The notes: generated from the sequence alone by a model not told the origin. A stretch of DNA of 64,000 nt from Actinoplanes sichuanensis (GCF_033097365.1 NZ_AP028461.1:2666001-2730000); one strand, 5' to 3'; shown: positions 33,713 to 44,564, counted from the stretch's first letter. Numbers and translations: made by a program.

Positions 33713-35221
33713 ATGGGCGGCGAAACGCCATTCGGCCGCGATTACCTGCTGCACGAGAAGGTGGGCAGCGGCAGTTGGGCGGTCGTTCACCGGGCGACCC
33801 GCCGGGCCGGTGGGCCGCCCCTGGCGGCGAAGGTGCTGCGCCCTGAGGTGGCCGCCGACCGGCGCGTACGCGAGCTGTTTCTCGGTGAGGAGCTGGCGCT
33901 GCGCGAACTCGACCACGAGTCGATCGTCGCGGTGCACGACCTCGTCGTCGAGGGCGGCCGGATGGCGCTGCTGATCGAGTTCGTCGACGGCCGGGACCTG
34001 CGAACGCATCTGAGCGCCCACGGCGGTCGCCTGCCGGAGGCGCAGGTCGCCGACATCGGCGCGCAGCTGGCCGGAGCGCTGGCCTACGCGCATACCCAGG
34101 GTGTCGTGCACCTGGACGTCAAACCGGAGAACGTCCTGCTGACCGCGGCCGGAACGGTGAAACTCGGCGACTCCGGGGTGGCGTCGATCCTGCGCGAGGC
34201 GAAGCCGCCCGCCGGGGGAACGGCCGCGTACGCCGCACCGGAACTGGACGCCGGCCACCCGCCGACCGGGGCCGCCGACGTCTGGTCGCTGGGTGTGCTG
34301 CTCGCCGAGCTCGTCACCGGCGCCCGCCCGGCGTCGCACGCCGACGTGGCGGCGCTGCCGCCCATCCTCGGCGGGATCCTCGCCGACTGCCTGAACCTCA
34401 TGCCCCGCGACCGGCCGTCGGCCCGTCGGGTCGCCGCCGCTCTCCGCGCGGCCGACATCCCGGACGGCCGGGATTTCGTGCCCGCCGCACAGCGCACCCG
34501 GCTGCGGCGGTCCGGCGCCGCACCGCCACCCCCACCGGCGGCGTCACGGCCGCACCGCCGACGCCGGGCGGTGGCATCGGCCGCCGCCGCGGCCGTCCTG
34601 GCCGGGGCGCTCGCCGGCGTGGCCGTCACCGCGAGCGCCGACGAGCCACCCGCACCCGCGCCCACGGCCTCGTCCGCGGCACCGTCCACCTTCACGGCGT
34701 CGGTGGCCGCGGCACCCGCTCCCGTCGTGCCGTCGATCCCGACCCGGATCACCTATGCCGCCCACCTCGTCGAGGACGCCGGCACGCTCTACCTCGCGGT
34801 ACGCGACGGAACCGCGATCGCCTATCTCTGCGACGGCGAGCGAGTCGAGGCATGGTTCGCCGGCACCGCCGACGCCGGCGAGCTCGACCTGACCAGTAAG
34901 AAGGGCGACACCCTGTCCGGCACGTACGACGCCGACGCGGCCCGTGGCTCGGTGACGGTCGGCGACGACACCACCGAGTTCACGCTACCGCCGGCGGGCG
35001 GCCGAGCCGGGCTCTTCCGGTCGCTGACCAGGGTGAACGGAGCGCGGGTCAAGGGCTCCTGGATCGTGCTGCCCGACGGCCGCCAGGTCGGCGTCGTCAC
35101 CGTCGACGAGGCCGCCGAACCAGCCCCGCAACTCGACCTGACCACGGAGACGGCCGTCATCGGCGGCGTCGCCGTCGACACCACCCGCATCGATGTGGAG
35201 TCCGGTGCGGGCTTCGAGTGA
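33713..35221 (+). CDS. Transmembrane Ser/Thr protein kinase
   Basis: A 502-residue kinase. The glycine loop (VGSGSWAVVHRA), ATP-binding Lys40 (LAAKVLRP), the catalytic loop HLDVKPEN (about 133-140) and a DSG in place of DFG are all seen, so the catalytic Asp residues are kept but the HRD Arg and DFG Phe are replaced. APE is present (YAAPELDAG). A transmembrane helix near residue 290 separates an Ala/Pro-rich linker and a probable extracytoplasmic beta-rich domain of about 170 residues. Divergent from the WXG100 operon, it may phosphorylate a ligand of the FHA domain on EccC. Confidence 0.88.
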   Translation: MGGETPFGRDYLLHEKVGSGSWAVVHRATRRAGGPPLAAKVLRPEVAADRRVRELFLGEELALRELDHESIVAVHDLVVEGGRMALLIEFVDGRDLRTHLSAHGGRLPEAQVADIGAQLAGALAYAHTQGVVHLDVKPENVLLTAAGTVKLGDSGVASILREAKPPAGGTAAYAAPELDAGHPPTGAADVWSLGVLLAELVTGARPASHADVAALPPILGGILADCLNLMPRDRPSARRVAAALRAADIPDGRDFVPAAQRTRLRRSGAAPPPPPAASRPHRRRRAVASAAAAAVLAGALAGVAVTASADEPPAPAPTASSAAPSTFTASVAAAPAPVVPSIPTRITYAAHLVEDAGTLYLAVRDGTAIAYLCDGERVEAWFAGTADAGELDLTSKKGDTLSGTYDADAARGSVTVGDDTTEFTLPPAGGRAGLFRSLTRVNGARVKGSWIVLPDGRQVGVVTVDEAAEPAPQLDLTTETAVIGGVAVDTTRIDVESGAGFE

Positions 35222-35261
35222 CTCTGCCGCCGCGACTTTCCCGAACACAGGAGATCACCAC

Positions 35262-37043
<1,782 letters not shown>

Positions 37044-37079
37044 CCAGGGCGAAGGTCACCACTTCGGTACGGGTGGACG

Positions 37080-37101
37080 CCCGCCACCCGCGGCCGGCGG
37101 G
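37080..37101. terminator. Possible hairpin between convergent genes
   Basis: CCCGCC (37080-37085) and GGCGGG (37096-37101) can form a six-pair stem with a 10-base loop, placed exactly between the kinase gene and the convergent alcohol dehydrogenase stop. There is no U-tract. Confidence 0.35.
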
Positions 37102-38214
37102 TCACAGGTGGGTGAACCGGAGGACCGGCTTGATGGTGTCGCCGGTGATGACGTCGGTGACGGCCTGCTGGATGTCCTCGAAGGCGTAGTGGCGGATCAG
37201 CCGGTCGATCGGCAGGCGCCCGGCGGTGACCAGGTCGACCAGGACCGGGATGAGGGACTGGGTCTCGCTGTCGCCGAGGGTGAGGCCGGTGATCGTACGG
37301 CCGCCGAGCATGTGGTTGACGTCGACCGGCACGGTCGTGCCGAAGGCGGGTGCACCGACGACGACAGCGGTGCCGCGCGCGGCGAGAACGCCGATGCCGG
37401 CCTGTAGGACTCCGGTGGCGCCGGTGGTCTCGACGACGCCGTCGACACCGTGGCCGCCGGTCAGTTCGGCGACGGCGTCGGCCAGGTCGACGGCCGTGGT
37501 GTCGACGACGTCGGTGGCGCCGAGTTCGGTGGCCAGTTCGAGACGGCCGGGGACCCGGTCGACGACGATGATCCGTCCGGCCGGGCTGAGCCGGGCGGCC
37601 ATCACTGCGGACAGGCCGACCGCGCCGGCGCCGGTGATCATCAGGGTGGCGCCGGGCCGGGGTTGCAGGACGTTCCAGATGGCGCCGGCGCCGGTCTGCA
37701 CGCCGCAGCCGAGCGGGGCGAGCAGGTCCAGTGGCGCGTCCGGGGCGACCTTGACGACGCTGCGTTCGTCGGCGAGGGCGTGTCCGGCGAACGAGGACTG
37801 GCCGAAGAAGTGACCGCCGACCGGATGCCCGCCGCGGGTGAGGGTGGCGGTGCCGTCGCCGCGGCGGCCGCCGAGCAGGTTGTCCGGCAGCCACGTGGCG
37901 CAGTAGGCGGGATGGCCGTCGCGGCAGTTTCCGCAGGCCCCACACGAGGTGAAGGACAGCAGTACCCGGTCGCCGGGTGCGACCGAGGTGACGGCCGAGC
38001 CGACGGCTTCCACGATGCCGGCGCCTTCGTGGCCGAGGACGCCGGGCAGCGGGAACGGCAGGGCCCCGGCGGCCACGCCGAGGTCGGTGTGGCAGAGCCC
38101 GGCCGCGACGACCCGGACCAGTACCTCGCCGGGTCGGGGCGCGTCCAGGTCGACGCGGGTGAGGGAGAACGGGGCGCCGGCGGACTCGACGATCGCCGCG
38201 GTGGTCGTGGTCAA
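37102..38214 (-). CDS. Zinc-dependent alcohol dehydrogenase, aryl/benzyl-alcohol type
   Basis: A 370-residue MDR-family enzyme. Catalytic zinc ligands appear in AAGLCHTDLG and LGHEGAGIVE, the structural zinc lobe has four Cys (SCGACGNCRDGHPAYC), and the NAD-binding loop is GAGAVGLSAVMAA. The pattern matches aryl-alcohol dehydrogenases such as XylB. The start is a TTG at 38214, chosen because GGAGG lies six bases before it, at the very end of the aldehyde dehydrogenase gene. The pair would oxidise an alcohol to the acid in two steps. Confidence 0.9.
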   Translation of the reverse strand: MTTTTAAIVESAGAPFSLTRVDLDAPRPGEVLVRVVAAGLCHTDLGVAAGALPFPLPGVLGHEGAGIVEAVGSAVTSVAPGDRVLLSFTSCGACGNCRDGHPAYCATWLPDNLLGGRRGDGTATLTRGGHPVGGHFFGQSSFAGHALADERSVVKVAPDAPLDLLAPLGCGVQTGAGAIWNVLQPRPGATLMITGAGAVGLSAVMAARLSPAGRIIVVDRVPGRLELATELGATDVVDTTAVDLADAVAELTGGHGVDGVVETTGATGVLQAGIGVLAARGTAVVVGAPAFGTTVPVDVNHMLGGRTITGLTLGDSETQSLIPVLVDLVTAGRLPIDRLIRHYAFEDIQQAVTDVITGDTIKPVLRFTHL

Positions 38215-38215
38215 C

Positions 38216-39673
38216 TCAGGCCTCCAGGGAGATCAGAACGGATTTGGTACGGGTATAGGGCTCGAGTCCTTCCGGGCCGTATTCGCGGCCGAAGCCGGAG
38301 GCCTTCACCCCGCCGAACGGCATGGCCGGGTCGAGCATCGCCCAGTCGTTGACCCACACGATCCCGGCGTCCAGGCGGGCGGCGACCCGGTGGGCGCGGG
38401 CGATGTCGCGGGTCTGCACACCGGCGGCCAGGCCGTACGGGGTGCCGTTGGCCAGTGCGATCGCCTCGTCCTCGGTGTCGAACGCCTGCACGGTCAGCAC
38501 CGGGCCGAAGATCTCCTCCTGGACGACCGGGGAGCTGTCGGGCAGACCGGCGATGACGGTCGGCTGGTGGTAGAAGCCGGGGCGGTCGACACGGTCGCCG
38601 CCGATGACGATGCGGGCGCCCTCGGCGCGGGCCCGGTCGATGTGGTCGCGCACCTTGGCCAGGTGTCGTTCCCCGGCCATCGGCCCGATCACGGTGGCCG
38701 GGTCGAACGGGTCGCCGAGCGGGACGCCGGGCAGTGCCTGGGCGAGGATGCCGAGGAGGGTGTCGTACAGCGGGCGGGCTACCAGCAGCCGGGGGCCGCC
38801 CATGCAGAACTGGCCGGTGTTGAAGACGAACGCCTTGATCACCGTGCCGACGGCCTTCTCCACGTCGGCGTCGTCGAACACGATGTTCGCCGCGTTGCCG
38901 CCGAGTTCCATGGTCACCGGTTTGAGGGCGGCTCCGGCGGTGGCCGCGGCGTGTCGGCCGACCGCGGTGGAGCCGGTGAACGCGACCTTGTCGACGCCGG
39001 GGTGACGCAGCAGTGGCTCCCCGGCGTCGGGTCCGCGGCCGGTGACCACGTTGAGGACACCGGCCGGCACCCCGGCTTCGGTCAGCAGTCTCGCCATGAA
39101 CAGGGCGGACAGCGGGGTGTCGTCGGCCGGTTTGTGGACGACGGTGTTGCCGGCGGCCAGCGCGGGGGCGAGCTTGGAACTGCTCAGGATCAGCGGGAAG
39201 TTGAACGGCGTGATGGCCGCGACCACGCCGACCGGTTCGCGGCGGGTGTAGGCGTGCGCGGGCATGGCGACGGTACGGTGCTCACCGCCGACGGTCTGGA
39301 TCAGGGCGGCGTAGTACTCGTAGACGTCGGCGGCGGTGTCCACGTCGACCGGCCGGCAGAGGCTGACCGGTTTGCCGACGTCGAGGCTCTCCAGGGCGGT
39401 GAGTTCGTCGGCGTGTTCGCGGATCAGCGCGGCGACCCGGTTCAGGATCCGGCCGCGTTCCCGGACCGGGGTGTCGCGCCAGGCCGGGAGGGCGGCGCGG
39501 GCCGCGGTCACCGCGTCCTCGACGTCTTTCGCGGTGCCGGCGGCGACCGTGGTGACGATCGTGCCGGTGGACGGGTCGAGCACGTCGAGGCGCCCGCCGT
39601 CGGCGGCGTCACGCCACCGGCCGTCGATGAACAGCTGTCCGGGGGCCGGCTCGGGCCGGGTGATGGGGGTCAT
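38216..39673 (-). CDS. NAD(P)-dependent aldehyde dehydrogenase
   Basis: A 485-residue ALDH-superfamily enzyme with the general-base Glu motif (VTMELGGNAANIVFDDAD, about residue 250) and the nucleophilic Cys (NTGQFCMGG, about residue 285). FNFPL and the C-terminal PFGGVKASGFGREYG are also typical. It belongs near benzaldehyde and vanillin dehydrogenases by context, but the family is broad. It is followed by the alcohol dehydrogenase with one base between stop and start, and preceded by a LuxR-type regulator 46 bp upstream. Confidence 0.92.
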   Translation of the reverse strand: MTPITRPEPAPGQLFIDGRWRDAADGGRLDVLDPSTGTIVTTVAAGTAKDVEDAVTAARAALPAWRDTPVRERGRILNRVAALIREHADELTALESLDVGKPVSLCRPVDVDTAADVYEYYAALIQTVGGEHRTVAMPAHAYTRREPVGVVAAITPFNFPLILSSSKLAPALAAGNTVVHKPADDTPLSALFMARLLTEAGVPAGVLNVVTGRGPDAGEPLLRHPGVDKVAFTGSTAVGRHAAATAGAALKPVTMELGGNAANIVFDDADVEKAVGTVIKAFVFNTGQFCMGGPRLLVARPLYDTLLGILAQALPGVPLGDPFDPATVIGPMAGERHLAKVRDHIDRARAEGARIVIGGDRVDRPGFYHQPTVIAGLPDSSPVVQEEIFGPVLTVQAFDTEDEAIALANGTPYGLAAGVQTRDIARAHRVAARLDAGIVWVNDWAMLDPAMPFGGVKASGFGREYGPEGLEPYTRTKSVLISLEA

Positions 39674-39719
39674 AGTGCTGAGACGGTAGGGACGCGTGGC
39701 CCTTTCGGGACCGGTGAGG

Positions 39720-41996
39720 TTACGGGGGTGTTACCCGGTCCGGTCCGGAAACGGGTACCCGGGCGACCCAGGCGGCGACCTGCGAGCGGGACGAGAATCC
39801 GAGCTTGGCCAGCAGGTTCTGCACGTGCCCGTCGACGGTGCGGGTGGACAGGACCAGACGTTGGGCGATGGCCCGGTTGCTGAGGCCCTCGGCGATCAGG
39901 TCGGCGATCTCCCGTTCGCGGCGGGTCAGGCCGGGGTCGTCGCCGGCGGGCGCCGGTGCCACGGCGGTGGGCTGTCGCAGGGCGTAGCCGATGGCGGCTT
40001 CGAGGGTGGGCTGGACACCCTGCTCGAAGGCGGCCCGGTAGGCGGCCGGCCGCAGCGCGCGGGTGGCGGCCGCCGCGCACCGGTCGTGGTGGACACCCAG
40101 CGGCGGGCCGAAGACGCCGACGTGGGTGCCGATGCTGCGCCAGATCGAGTACGCCGTACCCAGCAGCTGGGCGGCCCGTTCCGGCCGGCCGGCCGAACCG
40201 GCGATCCACCCCAGCGTCTCGATCATCAGGCCGGCGCCGACCGCGTCGCGGAACCCGGACTGCAGACCGAGCGCGGCCAGCACCAGGTGGTGGGCCTGTT
40301 CCGGGTCGCCGCGGCGCCAGGTGTCGAAGGCCAGGACCCAGCGGGCGTACGACTGGGACAGATGCTCGCCGCGGGCCTCGCCGACGTCGATGGCCCGCCG
40401 GGCGATGGCGGTGGCCTGCTCGTGTTCGCCGCAGTGCGACAGTGTGATCGCCAGCTGGAACTGGGCGTGCAGGACGCCGGCGGTCTCACCGGCGGTCTCC
40501 AGCGCGTCGACGGCCGCCCGGAATTCGGTGATGGCGGCCGGCATGTCGCCGCGGAACAGGTTCGCCGTTCCGGCCTGGCTGGCGGCGTGCGCGGCGGGCA
40601 CCGGGTCGCCGGTGGCCGCGGCGACCCGCCGGCACTCGGCCAGCCGTTCGCGGGCGGTCTCCTGGTCGCCCTGCAACAGCGGCACCCACGCGCCGACCCA
40701 GAGCGCGTCGGCGCGGGCCCGGCCGTCCGGGGCGGGCCGGGCCAGGGCTCGCTCCAGCCATTCGCGGCCCTCGCTGATCAGCCCGTCCGCGGACCAGTGC
40801 CAGCGCAGCGCCGCGGCCAGGGTCAGGGCCGGTTCGGCGCCGTCCGGGTCGGTGAGGAACTCCTCGAACGCGGCCCGCAGGTTGCCGTGCTCGGCGCGGA
40901 CCCGGGCGAGGGTCTGCTCCTGGCCGGGGCCGCACCAGTCGCGCTCCCCGCGGACGGCCAGGTCCAGGTAATACGCCCGGTGGCGGCGGCGCAGGGTGTC
41001 CTGTTCGCCGAGTTCCGCGAGCCGGCTCTGGCCGTACTCCCGAATGGTCTCCAGCATGCCGAACCGCGCGCCGCGGTGGGTGACCAGGGACTGTGTCGCG
41101 AGTTGGTCGAGAAGGTCGAGGATGTCGGCGCGTTCCAGGCCGTCGCCGGCGCAGACGGCCTCGGCGGCGTCCAGGTCGAAGCCGCCGGTGAAGACCGACA
41201 GCCGGGCCCACAGTCGCTGCTCGGCCGGGGTGCACAGGCCGTAGCTCCAGTCGACGGTGGCCCGTAGCGTGCGCTGTCGGGGTGCGGCGACCCGGCTGCC
41301 GACGCTCAGCAGGGCGAACCGGTCTTCGAGGCGTTGCAGGAGCTGGTCGATGGAGAGGGTGCGCAGTCGGGTCGCGGCCAGCTCGATGGCGAGCGGGATG
41401 CCGTCGAGGCGGGTGCACAGCCGGGCCACGGCTTCGCTGTTGACGCCGGTGACGGTGAAGCCGGGTGCGACGGCGGCGGCCCGATCGGTCAGCAACGTCA
41501 CCGACTCGACCGGGCTCAAGGGTGGTACGGGCAGGACGTGCTCGCCGTCGATGCCGAGGCTCTGCCGGCTGGTGGCCAGGATCCGGGTGCCCGGGGCGTG
41601 CCGTAGGACGGTGTCGGCGAGGGTGGCGCAGGCGTCCAGGACGTGTTCGCAGTTGTCCAGCAGGAGCAGCGCCTGCCGGTCGGTGAGGAACTCGGTCAGC
41701 CGGTCGAGGGCGGGCCGGGCCGACTGGTCGCGGATGGCCAGGGCGGCGGCGACCGCGGACGCGACCCGGCCGTCCTCGGTGAGCGCGGCCAGGTCGACGA
41801 ACCACACCCCGTCCGGGAAGGCGCGGCGGGCCTCGCCGGCCGCCTCGACGGCCAGCCGGGTCTTGCCCGCGCCGCCCGGCCCGGTCAGGGTGACCAGCCG
41901 TGACGTGGCCAGCCGCTCCCGGACCTGGCCGATCTCTCGCCGCCGCCCGACGAAGCTGGTCACGGCAGCGGAGAGGTTACCCACCGTTCGCACCAT
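39720..41996 (-). CDS. LAL-type LuxR regulator with STAND ATPase domain
   Basis: The ATG at 41996 is the proper start (MVRTVGNLSAAVTSFVGRRREI), giving 758 residues; the frame extends upstream as noise over the divergent gene. The ATPase has Walker A GPGGAGKT (about residue 40) and Walker B QALLLLDNCEHVL. A helical, TPR-like middle follows, and the C-terminus is a LuxR helix-turn-helix (LTRREREIADLIAEGLSNRA, TVDGHVQNLLAKL). It probably activates the downstream aldehyde and alcohol dehydrogenase genes in response to a ligand. Confidence 0.92.
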   Translation of the reverse strand: MVRTVGNLSAAVTSFVGRRREIGQVRERLATSRLVTLTGPGGAGKTRLAVEAAGEARRAFPDGVWFVDLAALTEDGRVASAVAAALAIRDQSARPALDRLTEFLTDRQALLLLDNCEHVLDACATLADTVLRHAPGTRILATSRQSLGIDGEHVLPVPPLSPVESVTLLTDRAAAVAPGFTVTGVNSEAVARLCTRLDGIPLAIELAATRLRTLSIDQLLQRLEDRFALLSVGSRVAAPRQRTLRATVDWSYGLCTPAEQRLWARLSVFTGGFDLDAAEAVCAGDGLERADILDLLDQLATQSLVTHRGARFGMLETIREYGQSRLAELGEQDTLRRRHRAYYLDLAVRGERDWCGPGQEQTLARVRAEHGNLRAAFEEFLTDPDGAEPALTLAAALRWHWSADGLISEGREWLERALARPAPDGRARADALWVGAWVPLLQGDQETARERLAECRRVAAATGDPVPAAHAASQAGTANLFRGDMPAAITEFRAAVDALETAGETAGVLHAQFQLAITLSHCGEHEQATAIARRAIDVGEARGEHLSQSYARWVLAFDTWRRGDPEQAHHLVLAALGLQSGFRDAVGAGLMIETLGWIAGSAGRPERAAQLLGTAYSIWRSIGTHVGVFGPPLGVHHDRCAAAATRALRPAAYRAAFEQGVQPTLEAAIGYALRQPTAVAPAPAGDDPGLTRREREIADLIAEGLSNRAIAQRLVLSTRTVDGHVQNLLAKLGFSSRSQVAAWVARVPVSGPDRVTPP

Positions 41997-42002
41997 AAGA
42001 GG

Positions 42003-42545
42003 GTGAACCTTGCGCTTGTACGGGCGGAATACGATCGCGGCATGCCGGCGCGAGTTCGGCGGACGTGGATCCGCCGGCCCAGGGTAGCTGAGTTCATTCT
42101 TCTCGCGGTCCTTCTGGTGGTGGTCGCTTTCGTCGCCCTGCCACTGGTCTGGGTGGTCCTGGTGGCGTTCGTGTTCTGGACGTACCTGCGGATGTTCTGC
42201 TTTCCGTTGTTGACCGAGCAGTACCGCAACGTGTGGCGCAGGCGGCTGCACGGCGTCTCCACGCAGGGGACGGTGGTGGGCGTGGACGTCCGCACCGACG
42301 AGGACCCGGAGTGGGCGCAGGTCCGGGTGGACGCCTCGGACGTGGTGGTCCTGGTGTCGCTGGGACGGCTACGGGTGGGTGACCGGGTCGGTGTCCGCTA
42401 CTACCCGCCGGACCCCCGTTCGGCGGTCCGGCTCGATCGTTCGTTCGGCACGCTGCTGGGCCTGGCGGTCCTGGAGGTGCTGCTCGTCGCCTACCAGGTG
42501 GCGGTCCTGGCGTACGCGGGCCGGCTGGTCTACGCCCTGATCTGA
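42003..42545 (+). CDS. Membrane protein, DUF3592-like
   Basis: Up to 180 residues from GTG 42003; an ATG at 42042 (MPARVRRTW) is an equally good start. Two hydrophobic helices lie at about 33-65, a soluble beta-rich domain follows (GTVVGVDVRTDEDPEW ... VGDRVGVRYYPPDPRSA), and a last helix spans about 148-175. This layout resembles DUF3592-type membrane proteins of unknown role. It diverges from the LuxR regulator by 6 bp and converges with the COG0523 gene. Confidence 0.75.
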   Translation: MNLALVRAEYDRGMPARVRRTWIRRPRVAEFILLAVLLVVVAFVALPLVWVVLVAFVFWTYLRMFCFPLLTEQYRNVWRRRLHGVSTQGTVVGVDVRTDEDPEWAQVRVDASDVVVLVSLGRLRVGDRVGVRYYPPDPRSAVRLDRSFGTLLGLAVLEVLLVAYQVAVLAYAGRLVYALI

Positions 42546-42547
42546 GG

Positions 42548-43799
42548 TCAGTCGGTGAGCGGGAAGCAGCCGGCGAACGGATCGGGTAGCGCGCGCCAGG
42601 CGTCGGATCCGTCGGCGAGTTCGGGGTCGGTGAGCAGGCAGGCGTTCAGGAGTTCGGTGATCGCCCGGTGGTCGAGGTGCAGGCCGATCAGGGCGAGCAC
42701 GGTCCGCCGGTCGCCGTAGTAGGGGGTCCCAGTCGAGGTCGGCGGCGAGTCGACGTTCGTCGCTGGTCTCGGTCCACCGGTCGGCGGGCAGGGCGGCCAG
42801 CCAGTAACCGAGGCTGCCGAGGCTGGTGCCGCCACCGGCGAATTCGAAGGCGATGGCGGTGTCCGGCTGACTGGCGATCCACAGTTGGCCGCGGCCGCGT
42901 AGCGCGTGTTCGGTCAGGTCCTCCAGGGCGTCGTGCAGGCGATCCGGGTGGAACGGTCGGCGGGTCCGGAAGACGATCGAGGTGACCCCGTGGTCGTCGT
43001 CCGGATCGTGTACGGCGATCGGCCGACCCTCGAGGGCGAGTCCGAGCAGGCCGGGGCGGCCGGGGTCGTGTCGGCCGGTGCCGCGGACGAGCGTGGACAG
43101 GGCGGTGCAGTCGAGGTTCGGTGAGGTGCCGGTGTCGACCTGGATCGCCCACGGGGCGAGGCGGTGGATCAGGGTGCCGAGCCGGCTGATGTCGGTGCCG
43201 TCGGCGCCGGGGCGGCTCCAGATGACGACGGTGTCGCTGAACTCGACCTGGTGCACGACCACTTCGGCGACCGCCCGGTGGTCGTCGTCGGCCGCGTGCA
43301 GGTCGCGGTCGCGCAGGTCGTCGGGGCTGGCCAGGTCGTCGAGGAAGGTGTCGGCGTCGACGACGGTGACGTAGGAGTCGAAGCGCACCGCGTCGGTCAC
43401 CGCCGTGCCGTCGACCACGCAGTGGACACAGGCGGCGGCGACGGCCTCGGGTTCCACCACGGTCGGCAGGACCAGCAGCAGGTCGCGGCCGGGGTGCTCG
43501 CGGGCCAGCCGGACCAGGGTGGGCAGCACGTCCTCGCGCAGGGTGCAGGAGACGCATCCGTGCACCAGTTCGACGGCGGTGTGTTCCAGCACCGCGGCGG
43601 CGGACTCGACGGTACGGCTGACCAGTCCGTGCCGGAGGCCGGTGAGGTCGTGGCGGACCGCGATCAGGGTGTCGTCGGCGATGAGCAGGGCCCGCGCGGT
43701 GGCTTGGACGGCGCTGGTCGAGAAGCCGGACAACACGGTGACGGCGGGCCGCTGATCCACGGGCACGGGCAGGACGGAGGTGATCGGGTTGGCACTCAC
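42548..43799 (-). pseudogene. COG0523 (CobW-like) protein without P-loop, interrupted by a frameshift
   Basis: Coding starts at GTG 43799 (MSANPITSVLPVP; an ATG at 43844 is also in frame but would read through the Zur box). The frame is clear to about 42727, where a run of five G on the forward strand (42722-42726) shifts it; the second frame continues WDPYYGDRRTVLALIG and ends at 42548. Removing one base gives about 416 residues, the usual length. The P-loop region reads LSGFSTSAVQATARALL, with no GKT, so GTP binding in the normal way is unlikely, while a Cys motif (GCVSCT) is kept. The frameshift may be real or a homopolymer sequencing error. Confidence 0.75.
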
Positions 43800-43825
43800 C
43801 CGCTCATCTTGTCGCGCCCACTTGG

Positions 43826-43846
43826 TAATGACAACGGTTTTCATTA
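43826..43846. promoter_or_regulatory. Zur box between divergent zinc-response genes
   Basis: A 21-bp palindrome with outer arms TAATGA and TCATTA and core TGACAACGGTTTTCA; nine of the ten base pairs around the central G match. It fits the zinc uptake regulator consensus of actinobacteria. It covers the start region of both the leftward COG0523 gene and the rightward rpmB-rpmG-rpsN operon, so zinc-bound Zur should repress both. Confidence 0.85.
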
Positions 43847-43850
43847 TAGA
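43843..43850. promoter_or_regulatory. Overlapping divergent -10 elements at the Zur box
   Basis: On the reverse strand 43848-43843 reads a perfect TATAAT for the COG0523 gene. On the forward strand 43845-43850 reads TATAGA, eight bases before the rpmB ATG, suggesting a leaderless rpmB transcript. Both overlap or abut the Zur box. Confidence 0.6.
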
Positions 43851-43858
43851 GTTTCGGC

Positions 43859-44092
43859 ATGTCCTTCGTCTGTGACGTGACAGGCGCGAAGCCGAGCTTC
43901 GGCAACGCCGTGTCACATTCCCACCGCCGCACCCGACGCCGCTGGAACCCGAACGTCCAGCGCCGCCGCTTCCGGCTCGCCGACGGCACCACCGTCCGCC
44001 TCCACGTCAGCACCACCGGAATCAAGATCATCGACCGGGACGGCATCGACTCGGTCGTCGCCCGCCTGCGCGCCAAGGGGGTACGGCTCTGA
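43859..44092 (+). CDS. rpmB: Ribosomal protein bL28, zinc-independent paralogue
   Basis: A 77-residue bL28 ([32 protein letters not shown]). Only one of the four zinc-ribbon cysteines remains, so this is the C-minus form that replaces the zinc-binding protein during zinc starvation. It is the first gene of the Zur-controlled operon and overlaps rpmG by one base. Confidence 0.93.
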   Translation: MSFVCDVTGAKPSFGNAVSHSHRRTRRRWNPNVQRRRFRLADGTTVRLHVSTTGIKIIDRDGIDSVVARLRAKGVRL

Positions 44093-44259
44093 TGGCCAGG
44101 AGCACCGACATCCGCCCCGTGATCAAGCTGAAGAGCACCGCCGGCACCGGGTACACCTACGTCACCCGCAAGAACCGCCGCAACGACCCGGACCGCCTGG
44201 TGCTGCGCAAATTCGACCCGCTCGCCCGGGCCCACGTCGACTTCCGGGAGGACCGCTGA
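44092..44259 (+). CDS. rpmG: Ribosomal protein bL33, zinc-independent paralogue
   Basis: A 55-residue bL33 ([20 protein letters not shown]) that has the typical [14 protein letters not shown] segment and no cysteine at all, i.e. the C-minus form. Its start shares one base with the rpmB stop and its stop shares one base with the rpsN start, showing tight coupling. Confidence 0.93.
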   Translation: MARSTDIRPVIKLKSTAGTGYTYVTRKNRRNDPDRLVLRKFDPLARAHVDFREDR

Positions 44260-44564
44260 TGGCCCGCCTCAGCCTCACCCTGCGCGAGAGACGACGCACC
44301 GAACTCGCCGAGCGGTACGCCGACCGCCGCGCCGCACTGAAGACGACGATCTCCGCGCCGTCGACCGATCCGGACGAGCGCGCGGCCGCCGTACGGGCAC
44401 TGGCGGCGCTGCCCCGCGACTCGAGCCGCTGCCGGCAGCGCAGCCGCGACCAGATCGACGGCCGGCCCCGCGGCGTGCTGACCCGGTTCGGCCTGTCCCG
44501 GGTCCGGTTCCGCGAGCTGGCCCATCGCGGCGAACTCCCGGGCATCCGAAAAGCGTCCTGGTGA
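44259..44564 (+). CDS. rpsN: Ribosomal protein uS14, zinc-independent paralogue
   Basis: A 101-residue uS14 of the long, zinc-free type, with the conserved block [20 protein letters not shown] and the end [11 protein letters not shown]. The zinc-binding form is about 61 residues with two CxxC pairs, which are absent here. Last gene of the Zur-controlled cassette; a strong hairpin follows. Confidence 0.95.
   Translation: MARLSLTLRERRRTELAERYADRRAALKTTISAPSTDPDERAAAVRALAALPRDSSRCRQRSRDQIDGRPRGVLTRFGLSRVRFRELAHRGELPGIRKASW

Noticed and set aside
41960..42060. Long upstream extension of the LAL regulator (start at 42251)
   Set aside because: The extra 84 codons lie over the divergent membrane-protein gene and do not resemble LAL N-termini, whereas MVRTVGNLSAAVTSFVGR does.
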